From: Pseudomonadota bacterium
Lineage (GTDB): Bacteria; Pseudomonadota; Gammaproteobacteria; Burkholderiales; Rhodocyclaceae
Length of the DNA stretch: 64,000 nt
Direction: 5' to 3'
Assembly: GCA_029776255.1 (NCBI GenBank)
Contig: JAKOTN010000091.1
Location: 16,464 to 80,463 of the forward strand
Shown here: positions 40,932 to 51,239 of the stretch, one piece after another
How the letters are laid out: every line of letters starts with the position of its first letter
How positions within the stretch are numbered: position 1 is the first letter of the stretch
Translations under genes and position numbers: made by a program
Notes under the pieces: generated by a model
What the model was told of the DNA's origin: nothing
Seen by the model: the letters and a program-made list of their open reading frames with translations, nothing else
Database searches by the model: none

Positions 40932-42308
40932 GTGAGAGCATGGAAAAAGCGTGCCTTTCGGACAGCTGGGCTTGCTGAGGGAATGCTGATGATTAAAAAA
41001 ATTATTCTTCCAGTACGCAAGCTGGTGCAGCGAACGCTGAAGCGGTTCTTCAACTTTCTGCCGACCAAACGGCGTTTTGCCGTTTATCGCAATTTCGTCG
41101 ATTGCAACCCCGAGCCGACAGATCGCCTGGTCCTGAAGATCGCCGATACCCAGGAGGAACTCGAAGCGTGCTTCAAGCTGCTGCACGATGCCTACGTCGA
41201 CAGTGGTTTCATGACACCGGATCCTTCCGGCATGCGGGTGACCATCTACCATGCCTTGCCGACGACCACCACCTTGTGCGCCAAGTTCGATGGCGAAGTG
41301 GTGGGCACCCTGTCCTTGATCCGGGAAAGCGTCCTCGGTTTTCCGTTGCAACGGATTTTCGATCTCAGCGCCTTGCGGGCGAAGAAAGGCAACATCGCGG
41401 AAGTGTCGGCGCTGGCCATCCACCGACGTTTTCGGCGCACCGGCGGCAGCATCCTCTTTCCGCTGATGAAGTTCATGTACGAGTATTGCACGACGTTCTT
41501 CGATACCCGGCACCTGGTCATCGCCGTCAATCCCTCGCACATCGAAATGTACGAATCGCTGCTGTTTTTCCAGCGACTGACGCAGAATGTGGTCGAAAAC
41601 TACGACTTCGTGAACGGCGCCCCGGCGGTCGGCGCGACGCTCGATCTGGGCACCGCGCCGGAAATCTTCAGAAAACACTACGGCATGAAGCCACCGCGGA
41701 GAAACCTGCACGCGTTCTTTACCCAGGTCAAGCTGGACAATATCAAACTGCCGCCGCGCCGTTTCTACACCACCAACGATCCCGTGCTGACACCGGAACT
41801 GCTGGATTACTTTTTCAACGTGCGCACCAACGTTTTCAGCACGATCAGCGATCGCAAGAAAATTCTCCTGAATACCATCTACGATTTGCCGGCCTACCGC
41901 GCCGTGCTGCCGCCCAGTCCCCCGGAGACGGATGAGGATGGCGTCGATGGTCAGCGGCACCGCCGTTTCTCCGTCCGCTGTCCGGCGCGCTTCTCGGTCG
42001 GCGGGGGCGACGGCGTCGATGATGGCAAGGTGGCGCTCGAAATCGTGCAACTCTCGCGCTATGGCTTCAAGGCGCACGCCCTGGCGGCGATTCCGATCAA
42101 TTACTGGGGTGAAATCACCATCCAGCTGGGTCCCTCCGAAGTGTCGCGGGTGCAGGTCTCGGCCGCCCAGAAAGGCGATGGTGGCCTGTACACCTTCCGG
42201 CTCGGCGAGCCGGATCTGGTCTGGCGCAAGTTCGTCAACGCGCTATACGGCAGCAGCACCCACGCCGATCTCGAAAACGCCACCCAATTCATGAACGATC
42301 GCCGTTGA
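40932..42308 (+). CDS. FeeM-type N-acyl amino acid synthase fused to a PilZ-like domain
   Basis: A 458-aa two-domain protein. Residues ~60-270 fit the GNAT-like FeeM domain, which joins an acyl-ACP chain to an amino acid (TQEELEACFKLLHDAYVDSGF; GNIAEVSALAIHRRFR; FDTRHLVIAVNPSHIEMYE). Residues ~340-445 look like PilZ: RHRRFSVRCPARF matches the arginine motif, but the second motif is QLSRYGF where D or N is usual instead of Q. If functional, lipid synthesis could respond to c-di-GMP. Both GTG 40932 (GGGGAGG 7 bases upstream) and ATG 40989 (GAGGGA upstream) have good ribosome sites; the longer form is listed. The strand converges on an AraC gene, overlapping it by 20 bases. Confidence 0.75.
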   Translation: MRAWKKRAFRTAGLAEGMLMIKKIILPVRKLVQRTLKRFFNFLPTKRRFAVYRNFVDCNPEPTDRLVLKIADTQEELEACFKLLHDAYVDSGFMTPDPSGMRVTIYHALPTTTTLCAKFDGEVVGTLSLIRESVLGFPLQRIFDLSALRAKKGNIAEVSALAIHRRFRRTGGSILFPLMKFMYEYCTTFFDTRHLVIAVNPSHIEMYESLLFFQRLTQNVVENYDFVNGAPAVGATLDLGTAPEIFRKHYGMKPPRRNLHAFFTQVKLDNIKLPPRRFYTTNDPVLTPELLDYFFNVRTNVFSTISDRKKILLNTIYDLPAYRAVLPPSPPETDEDGVDGQRHRRFSVRCPARFSVGGGDGVDDGKVALEIVQLSRYGFKAHALAAIPINYWGEITIQLGPSEVSRVQVSAAQKGDGGLYTFRLGEPDLVWRKFVNALYGSSTHADLENATQFMNDRR

Positions 42309-43374
42309 GCGCATCGTCCTGTCCGCGCGCCGCGCCGTTGCCGGCCATCGGCGGGTGTCGCCGCCGGTAATGGGCCGGCGCCATGCCTGTCCAGCGCAGG
42401 AAAGCCCGGTAAAACGCCGCCGTGTCGGCAAATCCCAGTTCGGCGGCGACAGCGGTCAGCGTTTTCGTGGTTTTCGTCAGGCGCTCGATCGCCAGATCGC
42501 GGCGCAAGGCATCCTTGATCGCCTGAAAGCTGGAGCCTTCCTCGCCCAGGCGACGATGCAGGGTGCGTGGCGATAAATGCAGGGTGTGCGCGATCTCCGG
42601 CAAGGATGGCGAGGCGGTCCGCGCGTCGCGCAGCGCGTTGCGCACGCGCAGCACCATCTCGCGATCGCGCCGGTAAAGGGTTGTCAACTTGCCGGGCGCG
42701 CCGTCGAGAAAGCTTCGCAGGGAGGCATCGTCGCGGCAGACCGGCAGGTCGAGCAGGTTGGCGGCGAAGCGGGCGGTCAGGAACTCGGCGTCGAAGGTCG
42801 ATTGCGCGGTGTAGATCAAGACATAGTCGTCGGCGTGCGCGGGGCGTGGGTAGGGAAAGGCCACGGCGTCGAGGACGATGCCGCGCCCGACCAGCCAGGA
42901 AAACAGGCCGTGCAGCCAGCGCAGCAGCCACTCGAAGGCAAACACCCGTCCGATCGACAGCGGCCGCGCTTCACCGATGCACAGGCGCGCCTGCTCGCCA
43001 TCGCGGTCGACGCGCACCGCCAAATCGGGCAGCACCAGCCGCAGAAAACGGATGCTGCGCGCGATGGCCTCGGCCAGTGTCGGCGCGCTGATGATGCCGC
43101 GACAGAGAAACTCGAATGTGCCGACCCGCATCGGCGACGAAAACAGCGCGAAGCCCTCGTCGTCGAGTTCGAGATTGATCAGGTTGTAGAGTTCGGCGTA
43201 GCGCGCGACCGGGATGCGCGCCATCGGGTCATCGAGCAGCGACCGGGCGATGCCGGCGCGTTCCAGTAGCCGTTCGGCGTCGTGCCCCGCGTGCCGCGGA
43301 CCGGCGAGCATGCCTTGCACGAAGGCGACCGCCACTGTCGCGCGGCGTTTGGCGGTCTTTTCAGGGTGTGGCAT
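42289..43374 (-). CDS. AraC family regulator with arabinose-binding-like N domain
   Basis: A 361-aa transcription factor from ATG 43374 (MPHPEKTAKRRATVAVAF); a TTG 13 codons upstream is possible. The N-terminal ~190 residues fit the Arabinose_bd-type domain of OruR/ArgR-like AraC proteins. The C-terminal AraC DNA-binding domain has two helix-turn-helix segments: LPEIAHTLHLSPRTLHRRLGEEGSSF and LTAVAAELGFADTAAFYRAFLRWTGMAP. It is divergent from icmF, 168 bases apart, so it is a likely regulator of icmF. The effector is unknown. Confidence 0.88.
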   Translation of the reverse strand: MPHPEKTAKRRATVAVAFVQGMLAGPRHAGHDAERLLERAGIARSLLDDPMARIPVARYAELYNLINLELDDEGFALFSSPMRVGTFEFLCRGIISAPTLAEAIARSIRFLRLVLPDLAVRVDRDGEQARLCIGEARPLSIGRVFAFEWLLRWLHGLFSWLVGRGIVLDAVAFPYPRPAHADDYVLIYTAQSTFDAEFLTARFAANLLDLPVCRDDASLRSFLDGAPGKLTTLYRRDREMVLRVRNALRDARTASPSLPEIAHTLHLSPRTLHRRLGEEGSSFQAIKDALRRDLAIERLTKTTKTLTAVAAELGFADTAAFYRAFLRWTGMAPAHYRRRHPPMAGNGAARGQDDALNGDRS

Positions 43375-43542
43375 TTGTGCCGCGCAAGGCTGTGTATTGA
43401 CAGACAATTTCAAGTTGGCAATTTTTACATTGTTCGAGGCGTATAGGGTAATGGCTTTCTTGCCCGCAACTTTTTACCATGGGCGTCCTTGTGCAATTTC
43501 CTGGTAACCGGAACATTTCCGATTTCGTGGAGACCGAACCTC

Positions 43543-46500
43543 ATGACCGACCTTTCCATCGCCAAAAAGCTCTCGCCCTACAAGCCGAAGAACAAGGTGC
43601 GTTTCGTCACCGCCGCCTCGCTGTTCGACGGGCATGACGCGTCGATCAACATCATGCGCCGCATTTTGCAATCGACCGGCGCCGAAGTGATTCACCTCGG
43701 GCACAACCGTTCGGTGCAGGAGATCGTCAATGCGGCGTTGCAGGAAGACGTGCAGGGGATCGCCATCACCTCGTACCAGGGCGGGCATGTCGAATTCTTC
43801 AAGTACATGATCGATCTCCTGAAAGCCGGTGGCGGCGAAAACATTCAGGTGTTCGGCGGCGGCGGCGGCGTGATCGTCCCCAGCGAAATCGAGGAATTGC
43901 ATGCCTACGGCGTGACACGGGTCTACTCGCCGGAGGACGGCCAGTCAATGGGGCTGCAGGGCATGATCAACGAGGTGGTGGCCAAGTCCGATGTCGATCT
44001 GTCAACGCTGGCGCCAAGCGAGCCGGAGGCCGTTCTGGCGGCGCTGAAGGCCGGCGACCGGCGTAAACTGGCGCAAATCATCACTGCCCTGGAAAACGGC
44101 GTTTATCCGGAAGCGCTGCGCAAGAAAATCGTGCATGCCGCCGCCGCGCTGAAGGTGCCGACGCTGGGCATCACCGGCACCGGCGGCGCTGGAAAATCCT
44201 CGTTGACCGACGAACTGGTGCGCCGTTTCCGGCTCGATCAGGGGGACAGCCTCAAGTTGGCGATCGTTTCCATCGATCCGTCGCGCAAGCGCACGGGCGG
44301 CGCGCTGCTTGGCGACCGCATCCGCATGAACGCCATCGAGCACCCGCGAATCTTCATGCGCTCGCTGGCGACGCGCGATACGGGTTCGGAACTCTCCAGC
44401 GCCTTGCCGGAAGTGATCGCCGCCTGCAAACTGGCCGGCTTCGATTTCGTGATCGTCGAAACCTCGGGCATCGGTCAGGGCAATGCGGCGATCGTGCCGC
44501 TGGTCGACGTCTCGCTGTATGTGATGACTCCCGAATTCGGCGCCGCTTCGCAGCTGGAAAAGATCGACATGCTCGACTTCGCCGACTTCGTGGCGATCAA
44601 CAAATTCGACCGCAAGGGCGCCGACGATGCGCTACGCGATGTCCGCAAGCAGTATCAGCGCAACCATGAAGCTTTCTCGCAAAGCCCCGACGAAATGCCG
44701 GTTTTCGGCACCATGGCCGCGCGCTTCAACGACGACGGTGTCACCGCGCTCTATCAGGCCATCGCGCACAAGCTCGGCGCGCTTGGCCTGAAGCTGAAAA
44801 AAGGCAAGTTGCCGACGATCGGCGTCCGGCAGTCGTCGAACCAGCGGGCCATCGTCCCGGCGCAACGCGTGCGCTACCTGGCCGAGATCGCCGAAGCGGT
44901 TCGCGGCTACCACGCCCACACCGCCGAACAGGCCGAAATCGCCCGCGAGCGGCAGTCGCTGCGCATCGCCAAGACGCTTTTTCAAGCCCGTGGCAAGGCC
45001 GCCGGCGACTTCGACGAAATGGTCGCCTGGAAGGATTCGCAACTCGACGCGCGGGCGAAAAAGCTGCTCGACATGTGGCCGAAAACCGTCGAGCTGTACG
45101 CGCAGGACGAGTACGTGGTCAAAATCCGGGACAAGGAAATCCGTACCCGGCTGACCAACAGCTCGCTGTCCGGCTCGCGCATCCGCAAGGTGTCGCTGCC
45201 GACCTACCGGGACGACGGCGAAGTGTTGCGTTTCCTGATGAGGGAAAACATCCCCGGCTCCTTCCCGTTCACCGCCGGCGTCTTCGCCTTCAAGCGCGAA
45301 AACGAGGACCCGACGCGGATGTTCGCCGGCGAGGGCGATGCCTTCCGCACCAACCGGCGCTTCAAGCGGGTTTCCGAGGGAATGCCCGCCAAGCGGCTGT
45401 CGACCGCCTTCGATTCCGTGACCCTCTACGGTTGCGACCCGGACGCGCGGCCGGACATTTACGGCAAGGTCGGCAATTCCGGCGTCTCGATCGCCACGCT
45501 CGACGACATGAAAGTGCTGTTCGACGGCTTCGAACTGTGCGCGCCGACCACCTCCGTCTCGCTGACCATCAACGGCCCGGCGCCGATCATTCTGTCGATG
45601 TTCTTCAACACCGCCATCGACCAGCAGATCGACAAGTTCCGCGTCGACAACGGCCGCGATCCGACCGAGGACGAAATCCAGAAAATCCGCACCTGGGTAC
45701 TGGCCAACGTGCGCGGGACGGTACAGGCCGACATCCTGAAAGAGGATCAAGGCCAGAACACCTGCATCTTCTCCACCGAATTCGCGCTCAAGATGATGGG
45801 CGACATCCAGGAATTCTTCGTCCACAACAACATCGGCAACTTCTACTCGGTATCGATTTCCGGCTATCACATCGCCGAAGCCGGCGCCAACCCGATCTCG
45901 CAACTGGCCTTCACCCTGGCCAACGGTTTCACCTACGTCGAAGCCTATCTGGCGCGCGGCATGCATATCGACGATTTCGCGCCCAACCTGTCGTTCTTCT
46001 TCAGCAACGGCATGGACCCGGAATACTCGGTCATCGGTCGCGTCGCCCGTCGCATCTGGGCGGTGGCGATGAAGAACAAGTACGGCGCCAACGAACGCAG
46101 CCAGAAACTGAAGTACCACATTCAGACCTCCGGCCGCTCGCTCCACGCCCAGGAAATGGCCTTCAACGACATCCGCACCACCTTGCAGGCGCTGATCGCC
46201 ATCTACGACAACTGCAATTCGCTGCACACCAACGCCTACGACGAGGCGATCACCACCCCGACCGAGGAATCGGTGCGCCGCGCCATGGCCATCCAGTTGA
46301 TCATCAACCGCGAATGGGGCCTGGCGATGAACGAAAACCCCAACCAAGGCTCGTTCATCATCGACGAACTCACCGATCTGGTCGAGGAAGCGGTGCTCAA
46401 GGAATTCGAGGCCATCGCCTCGCGCGGCGGCGTGCTCGGCGCCATGGAAACCGGCTACCAGCGCGGCAAGATTCAGGAGGAATCGCTGTATTACGAGCAC

Positions 46501-46809
46501 AAGAAACACGACGGCTCGTTCCCGATCGTCGGCGTCAACACCTTCCGCAATCCGCAGGGCGACGCGCAGGTCGAGATCGAACTGGCCCGGTCGACCGACG
46601 AGGAGAAACGATCGCAACTCAATCGCCTGCAAGCGTTCCAGCAACGCAATGCCGGCGAATCGGCGGCGATGCTTGAGCGCCTGAAACAAACCGTGATCGA
46701 TAACGGCAACGTTTTCGCGGTCCTGATTGACGCCGTCCGGCTGTGTTCGCTGGGACAGATCACCACCGCGCTTTACGATGTCGGTGGCCAATACCGGCGC
46801 AGCATGTAA
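43543..46809 (+). CDS. icmF: Fused isobutyryl-CoA mutase IcmF
   Basis: A 1088-aa adenosylcobalamin enzyme interconverting isobutyryl-CoA and n-butyryl-CoA, with its G-protein chaperone built in. The B12 domain (residues ~20-150) has the DGHDAS motif with cobalt-ligand His31, and GGGG near residue 107. The MeaB-like GTPase follows: Walker [10 protein letters not shown] near residue 212, [13 protein letters not shown], and NKFDRKG. The mutase barrel occupies the C-terminal half ([28 protein letters not shown]). Start ATG 43543 follows GTGGAGA. No cobalamin riboswitch is seen upstream. A TTGACA at 43397-43402 lacks a good -10. Confidence 0.95.
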   Translation: MTDLSIAKKLSPYKPKNKVRFVTAASLFDGHDASINIMRRILQSTGAEVIHLGHNRSVQEIVNAALQEDVQGIAITSYQGGHVEFFKYMIDLLKAGGGENIQVFGGGGGVIVPSEIEELHAYGVTRVYSPEDGQSMGLQGMINEVVAKSDVDLSTLAPSEPEAVLAALKAGDRRKLAQIITALENGVYPEALRKKIVHAAAALKVPTLGITGTGGAGKSSLTDELVRRFRLDQGDSLKLAIVSIDPSRKRTGGALLGDRIRMNAIEHPRIFMRSLATRDTGSELSSALPEVIAACKLAGFDFVIVETSGIGQGNAAIVPLVDVSLYVMTPEFGAASQLEKIDMLDFADFVAINKFDRKGADDALRDVRKQYQRNHEAFSQSPDEMPVFGTMAARFNDDGVTALYQAIAHKLGALGLKLKKGKLPTIGVRQSSNQRAIVPAQRVRYLAEIAEAVRGYHAHTAEQAEIARERQSLRIAKTLFQARGKAAGDFDEMVAWKDSQLDARAKKLLDMWPKTVELYAQDEYVVKIRDKEIRTRLTNSSLSGSRIRKVSLPTYRDDGEVLRFLMRENIPGSFPFTAGVFAFKRENEDPTRMFAGEGDAFRTNRRFKRVSEGMPAKRLSTAFDSVTLYGCDPDARPDIYGKVGNSGVSIATLDDMKVLFDGFELCAPTTSVSLTINGPAPIILSMFFNTAIDQQIDKFRVDNGRDPTEDEIQKIRTWVLANVRGTVQADILKEDQGQNTCIFSTEFALKMMGDIQEFFVHNNIGNFYSVSISGYHIAEAGANPISQLAFTLANGFTYVEAYLARGMHIDDFAPNLSFFFSNGMDPEYSVIGRVARRIWAVAMKNKYGANERSQKLKYHIQTSGRSLHAQEMAFNDIRTTLQALIAIYDNCNSLHTNAYDEAITTPTEESVRRAMAIQLIINREWGLAMNENPNQGSFIIDELTDLVEEAVLKEFEAIASRGGVLGAMETGYQRGKIQEESLYYEHKKHDGSFPIVGVNTFRNPQGDAQVEIELARSTDEEKRSQLNRLQAFQQRNAGESAAMLERLKQTVIDNGNVFAVLIDAVRLCSLGQITTALYDVGGQYRRSM

Positions 46810-47588
46810 GCGGTAATCGCGACGGCAGGGCCGCGGGCGGAGAACGGCGAGGCGATTTTTTTCGCTTCGCCGGTTCTCGGAAAAACGGTGGCCGACAACC
46901 CGAAATCCGGCACGGTTGTACGTACTTTCATGATGGTCGTTCGAAGGGATGATAAAGTCACCGCCGCCCCGGTTCGGTCATTCGACGGACGACGCCGCAC
47001 TGAAACGGACACTGGCGGTTTTTCCGTCCTTTTAGTGGTGTCACGACGGATGGCCAGAAGTTTTCGGATTATTCCATTGCCGCTTGGTCCGGCGCCTGGC
47101 CGCGCTGTCGGATCAGTGTTCGAGGGTTCGGAGGCCGGAAAACACCAAACAACGACACCAAAAAACGTGGTCGGTTTTTTTGGCGTGTTTTACTCGGGGA
47201 GGTAGGGGGACGTTTCGGCGGGAAAAATCCCGTTTGGCGGCACGCGGCCGCAAACGAAAATCGTTGCGCAAAGCAACGAGATCCAATGAGGTGAATTCCA
47301 CGATTCTTCGCACCCTGGGCCGTGCCACGCGTGGCGCGTTATGCCGGATTCTTCAATTTTAGTCACTGGCGGACGCAGTGCGGAGCGAACCATGATCTCC
47401 GCGCGGCGCTCATGGACACCTCATGAGGAATGGCCGTTTTCGGTGCTCCGCACCAATAGTTTGCTCGCGCCAGGACAGGCAAGCCAATCTTGAAAAAGGC
47501 TGCTCGTTGCCATTCTTGACGGGATTGGCCGGCCGTGTGGTGGCGGTCTTCGGATTCGGAGGCGTTCTTTTTCTGAAAAGGGCAGAAC
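46810..47588. other. Non-coding, hairpin-rich stretch after icmF
   Basis: About 780 bases with no convincing gene. Several inverted repeats are visible: GGCGAGGCGA/TCGCTTCGCC flanking a T-run (~46843-46872), ACACCAAAAAA/TTTTTTGG-GTGT with a bulge (~47156-47185), CGTTTG-CGGC/GCCGCAAACG with a bulge (47231-47256), and CGTTGC/GCAACG (~47262-47278). No riboswitch consensus (c-di-GMP, cobalamin) was recognised. It may hold the icmF terminator and the long 5' leader of the GGDEF gene. Confidence 0.4.
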
Positions 47589-48647
47589 ATGATTGAAGAG
47601 GGCGATGCCTACACCATTCTGAAACGTTTGGTGGAAATCACCTCACCGTACCTGGGCGATGATTTTTTTACCAAAACAGTCGAGGCGGTGGGCAATTTGT
47701 TTGATGCGGACATGGTTTTCGTGACTCGGGCTCTCGACTATCCGCCTACCCGCGTGCGGGTACTGGCCGCGTGGCAGGAAGGCCGCATTCTTGACAGCTT
47801 TGATTTCGACCTGGTCGGAACGCCGTGCGAATTGGTCTTCAACGGGGTTCCCGTGGTGATCGAGGGCGATGTCTCTCGCAATTTTCAGGCCGAGAAGTGC
47901 TCGACGTTTGAAAGTTACATAGGCATTCCCCTGTGGAGCCGCGACGGCGAGATGATCGGTCACTACGCGATCATTTCCACGCGTCCGATCTCAACAGTGG
48001 CGCAAGCCAACGTGTTGCGGGAAATCGCGCAAATCTGTGCCCACCGCTTTGAAACGGAACTCTGGCGACTCTTGATCGAAGGCGAAAAGGAGGCGGCCTA
48101 TCGGCAGTTGCAGGCGCTCAACGCTCGCCTCGAGCAGGAGGCGATCACCGATTTTCTGACCAAACTCTACAATCGCCGCTATTTCAGTCACCGCTGCGAC
48201 GAAGCCTTCGGGCGGATGCAGCGCGGTGGGACGTGTTTTGCTCTGATTCTGTTCGACATCGACCATTTCAAAGCGGTTAAGGATGCGCATGGTCACGATG
48301 CGGGTGACGCCGTGTTGGTCGGTGTCGCTGAAACTTTCCGCCACAATACGCGGGAAAATCTTGAAGTCATCGGCCGGGTCGGTGGTGAGGAGTACGCTGT
48401 ACTTTGCCTGGGCGATCTCGATGCGAGTGCCGCCGTCGGTACGGCAGAACGCTTGCGGCAAGCGGTGGCCGCCCGTGCCTTCATCGTGGGTGGTTGCCGG
48501 TTGGAGATTACCGTCAGCGGAGGCGTTGCTCACCCCGGGTCTGGCGACGAGTCCTGGGAACGTGTCTATGCACGAGCCGACCGCGCCCTCTATTTAGCCA
48601 AGAAGGCGGGTCGCAACCGAGTTTGCGCGGCGGACGGAGCCGCTTGA
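47589..48647 (+). CDS. GAF-GGDEF diguanylate cyclase
   Basis: A 352-aa soluble protein that would make c-di-GMP. Residues ~10-160 form a GAF-like sensor (AVGNLFDADMVFVTRALDYPP ... YIGIPLWSRDGEMIGHYAIIS). A short coiled coil leads into the GGDEF domain at ~175-345: DFLTKLYNRRYF, DIDHFKAVKDAHGHDAGD, and the active-site GGEEY near residue 265. There is no RxxD inhibitory site at the usual position (ENLE instead), so product inhibition is probably absent. It lacks membrane segments. The ligand of the GAF domain is unknown. Confidence 0.9.
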   Translation: MIEEGDAYTILKRLVEITSPYLGDDFFTKTVEAVGNLFDADMVFVTRALDYPPTRVRVLAAWQEGRILDSFDFDLVGTPCELVFNGVPVVIEGDVSRNFQAEKCSTFESYIGIPLWSRDGEMIGHYAIISTRPISTVAQANVLREIAQICAHRFETELWRLLIEGEKEAAYRQLQALNARLEQEAITDFLTKLYNRRYFSHRCDEAFGRMQRGGTCFALILFDIDHFKAVKDAHGHDAGDAVLVGVAETFRHNTRENLEVIGRVGGEEYAVLCLGDLDASAAVGTAERLRQAVAARAFIVGGCRLEITVSGGVAHPGSGDESWERVYARADRALYLAKKAGRNRVCAADGAA

Positions 48648-49067
48648 CCAAGGACGGCCGGTCGGGTTGTTGACCGGTCTAGAGCCGGTCCGGCCGCCGA
48701 TCTCTCTCGCGGGCCGAAGCCTTGGGCACTTCCCCGCTGCTCAAGAATGACGAGATCGGGTGCGAGGATGGCAAGCTCGTCGGCGGAGCCTCATCGCCAC
48801 GCCGTCGGCCCACCAGGCGGGACGGACCGGGTGCTTGATCGGTTCAGCCGGCTGGAGATCCGGTGCAATGGCGTGAAGCCAGTTTTGCCGCCGCCGCGCT
48901 CAACGCTCGGTTACCGATCGTCGCTTCCCTTGCCGGAGAGCCATCTGTGCGCGATATCCGGGCATGCTTGAAAATAAAAATAAAATTAATCGCTTATCGA
49001 TTAGATAGTTGCATCTTCGCCGGTCGTGGTCCAGCATGAAAGAAACACTTTCGGCGAAAGCATTGAA
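48648..49067. promoter_or_regulatory. Intergenic region with an AT-rich island before the chemoreceptor gene
   Basis: No gene is seen in this 420-base stretch. Bases 48971-48990 are almost pure A/T, and TTAATCG (48986-48992) with CGATTAG (48998-49004) forms an imperfect 7-bp inverted repeat about 65 bases before the chemoreceptor start. It likely contains that promoter, but no -35/-10 pair is convincing. An AT-rich upstream (UP-like) element is possible. Confidence 0.35.
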
Positions 49068-51230
49068 ATGATTGCCATGTTGCGACGCTTCAGTTTGATG
49101 AACCGGTTATCGATGACGGCGGTGCTGGCCTTGTTGGCCATGGCGCTGATCGTCTGGCAGAGCCTGTTTTCGATGCGTGCGCTGTTGCACGACGATCGTG
49201 AGGTGAAAACCCGCCATCTGGTGGAAACCGCGCTCAGCCTGGTCGACCATTACCACGGTTTGCAGAAGGCCGGCGCGCTTGGCGAGGAGGAGGCCAAACA
49301 GCAGGCGATCGCCGCGATCAGGCATCTGCGCTACGAGAAAAGCGAATATTTCTGGATCAACGATCTCGGCAAGCCGGTGCCCCGGATGGTGATGCATCCG
49401 ACGCTACCGGCGCTGGATGGCAAGGTGCTCGACGAGGCGCGTTTCAACAAGGCGATCTCATTGCAGGCCGGTGTCGGCGGCGAGAAAATCCCGGTCGATG
49501 GCCGGAATCTGTTCCTCGCTTTCAGCGAGGTGGTTGACCGAGCGGGTGGCGGTTATGTCGAATATCTTTGGCCCAAGCCTGTCGCGGGCGGCGGCGTGAG
49601 CGCGGAGTTATTCGTCAAGCTGTCCTATGTCAAGAAATTCGAGCCGTGGGGCTGGGTGGTCGGTTCCGGTGTCTATATCGATGATCTGGACCGGATGTTC
49701 CGGGAAAACGCTTTGCGTAGCGTTGTCGTGGTGTTCTCGGCCACCTCCGCGTTGCTGCTTCTCGGCTGGATCATCCGGAAAACCATCGTCGAAGAGTTTG
49801 GCGGCGATCCCCGCCAGGCGTTGGCGGTCGCCAACCGGGTCGCCGAGGGCGATCTGACCCACGTCATTCCCTTGCGGGCCGGCGACCGCGACAGCGTGTT
49901 GTTCGTGCTGGCCAACATGCAGAGCAACTTGAAGGAGATGATGCAGGCCATTTTTGTCAATACCGGCAAAATGCGTTCCAATGTCGAACACCTCTCCGCC
50001 GAAGCCAACCAGATCAACCTGGCGACCCAGGTGCAAAGCACGGCGATTGGCAATACGCGTTCGGCGATCAGCGAGGTGTCGGCCAGTGTCGGAATGGTGA
50101 ACGATCTCGTGCAATCCACCGAACAGGGCGCGCACGACGTGGCGCGCCGCGCACGTGACGGGGCAACGGTCGCGGCGCAGGTGGCGACGGAAATGAAGGT
50201 CATCGCCGATACCGTCGCCGCCTCGTCGGAGCAGGTTTCCCGGCTCGTCGCCAGCACTGGCGAGATCGGGCAGATGGCGCGGGTGATCAAGGAAATCGCC
50301 GATCAGACCAATCTGCTCGCCTTGAACGCGGCCATCGAGGCGGCGCGCGCCGGCGAGCAAGGGCGCGGTTTCGCCGTCGTCGCCGACGAAGTGCGAAAAC
50401 TCGCGGAGCGGACCGGACGCGCCACCGCGGAGATCGGCGGCATCCTCCAGACGGTGCGTTCCGATGCGAACGCCGCCGTGGCGGGCATGGATGCGGCCGC
50501 GCCGGTGATCGCCAACGGTGTGCTGCGGGCCAACTCGGCCGCCGAGACCTTGTATGTCATTGAAGAACAGGCTCAGGGTACGCTGGAGAAGATGCGTTCA
50601 CTGTCGGAAGCGACGCATGAGCAAACCGGGCGCATCGGGGAAATCGTGAATAATATTGACTCGGTGATGTGCGCGTCGCAGGAAACGGCGGCGGCGACCG
50701 CCCAATCCTTGTGTTCGGCGAGCGAACTCGAACAGGCCGCCGGTGCGCTGTTGTCGAAGGTTCAACGCTTCAATATTGGTGCGGACACCGATGCCGCATC
50801 GAGGTCTGGCGACGACGCAACGATAAAACCGCTGCTCACGTGGTCGGACGCGTTGTCGGTGATCTGTGAGGAAATCGATCGCCAGCATCGGAAACTGATC
50901 GACATCGCCAATCGCCTCAATCACGCCTTGCGCGCCGGGTCGGGCAACGCGATTTGCGAGCGGATTCTGGACGAACTGTTTAAGTACACGGCCACGCATT
51001 TTGCGTTTGAAGAAAAATTGATGGCCGATCATCATTACGTTCATCGCGATGCGCACATCGCCGCTCACCGAAAATTGATCGACGAGCTTTCAGCCTTCAA
51101 GGGCCGGCACGACACCGGTGAGGCGATTTCGATCGAGTTGATGAATTTCATTCGCGACTGGCTACTCAATCACATCCTCAAGGTTGACCGGACCCTCGGC
51201 CACGATCTGGCCGTCAGGGGGCTGGCTTGA
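49068..51230 (+). CDS. Methyl-accepting chemotaxis protein with C-terminal bacteriohemerythrin
   Basis: A ~720-aa membrane receptor. Two membrane helices (near residues 15-35 and 215-235) enclose a periplasmic sCache_2-type sensor ([40 protein letters not shown]). HAMP and a long MCP signalling domain follow, with the hairpin-tip signature [20 protein letters not shown]. The C-terminal ~115 residues are a hemerythrin with all diiron ligands in order: RQH, THFAFEE, HIAAH, NHILKVD. It could report oxygen or redox state to the chemotaxis machinery. ATG 49068 is chosen; GTG 49026 or ATG 49077 are alternatives. Confidence 0.9.
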   Translation: MIAMLRRFSLMNRLSMTAVLALLAMALIVWQSLFSMRALLHDDREVKTRHLVETALSLVDHYHGLQKAGALGEEEAKQQAIAAIRHLRYEKSEYFWINDLGKPVPRMVMHPTLPALDGKVLDEARFNKAISLQAGVGGEKIPVDGRNLFLAFSEVVDRAGGGYVEYLWPKPVAGGGVSAELFVKLSYVKKFEPWGWVVGSGVYIDDLDRMFRENALRSVVVVFSATSALLLLGWIIRKTIVEEFGGDPRQALAVANRVAEGDLTHVIPLRAGDRDSVLFVLANMQSNLKEMMQAIFVNTGKMRSNVEHLSAEANQINLATQVQSTAIGNTRSAISEVSASVGMVNDLVQSTEQGAHDVARRARDGATVAAQVATEMKVIADTVAASSEQVSRLVASTGEIGQMARVIKEIADQTNLLALNAAIEAARAGEQGRGFAVVADEVRKLAERTGRATAEIGGILQTVRSDANAAVAGMDAAAPVIANGVLRANSAAETLYVIEEQAQGTLEKMRSLSEATHEQTGRIGEIVNNIDSVMCASQETAAATAQSLCSASELEQAAGALLSKVQRFNIGADTDAASRSGDDATIKPLLTWSDALSVICEEIDRQHRKLIDIANRLNHALRAGSGNAICERILDELFKYTATHFAFEEKLMADHHYVHRDAHIAAHRKLIDELSAFKGRHDTGEAISIELMNFIRDWLLNHILKVDRTLGHDLAVRGLA

Positions 51231-51239
51231 CCGGCGCGC

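Noticed and set aside
43375..43542. Cobalamin riboswitch before icmF
   Set aside because: No B12-box-like sequence and the spacer is only 168 bases; a regulator gene is divergent instead.
46843..46872. Rho-independent terminator after icmF
   Set aside because: The stem is good but the T-run lies in the loop rather than after the stem, so it does not fit a standard terminator.
46888..47205. 105-codon open frame after icmF
   Set aside because: Low-complexity basic composition, no ribosome site, crosses the inverted repeats, and overlaps open frames on the other strand; no gene-like features.
47280..47588. c-di-GMP riboswitch before the GGDEF gene
   Set aside because: A GCGCAAAGC sequence resembles one part of GEMM RNAs, but the other conserved blocks and the tetraloop receptor are missing.
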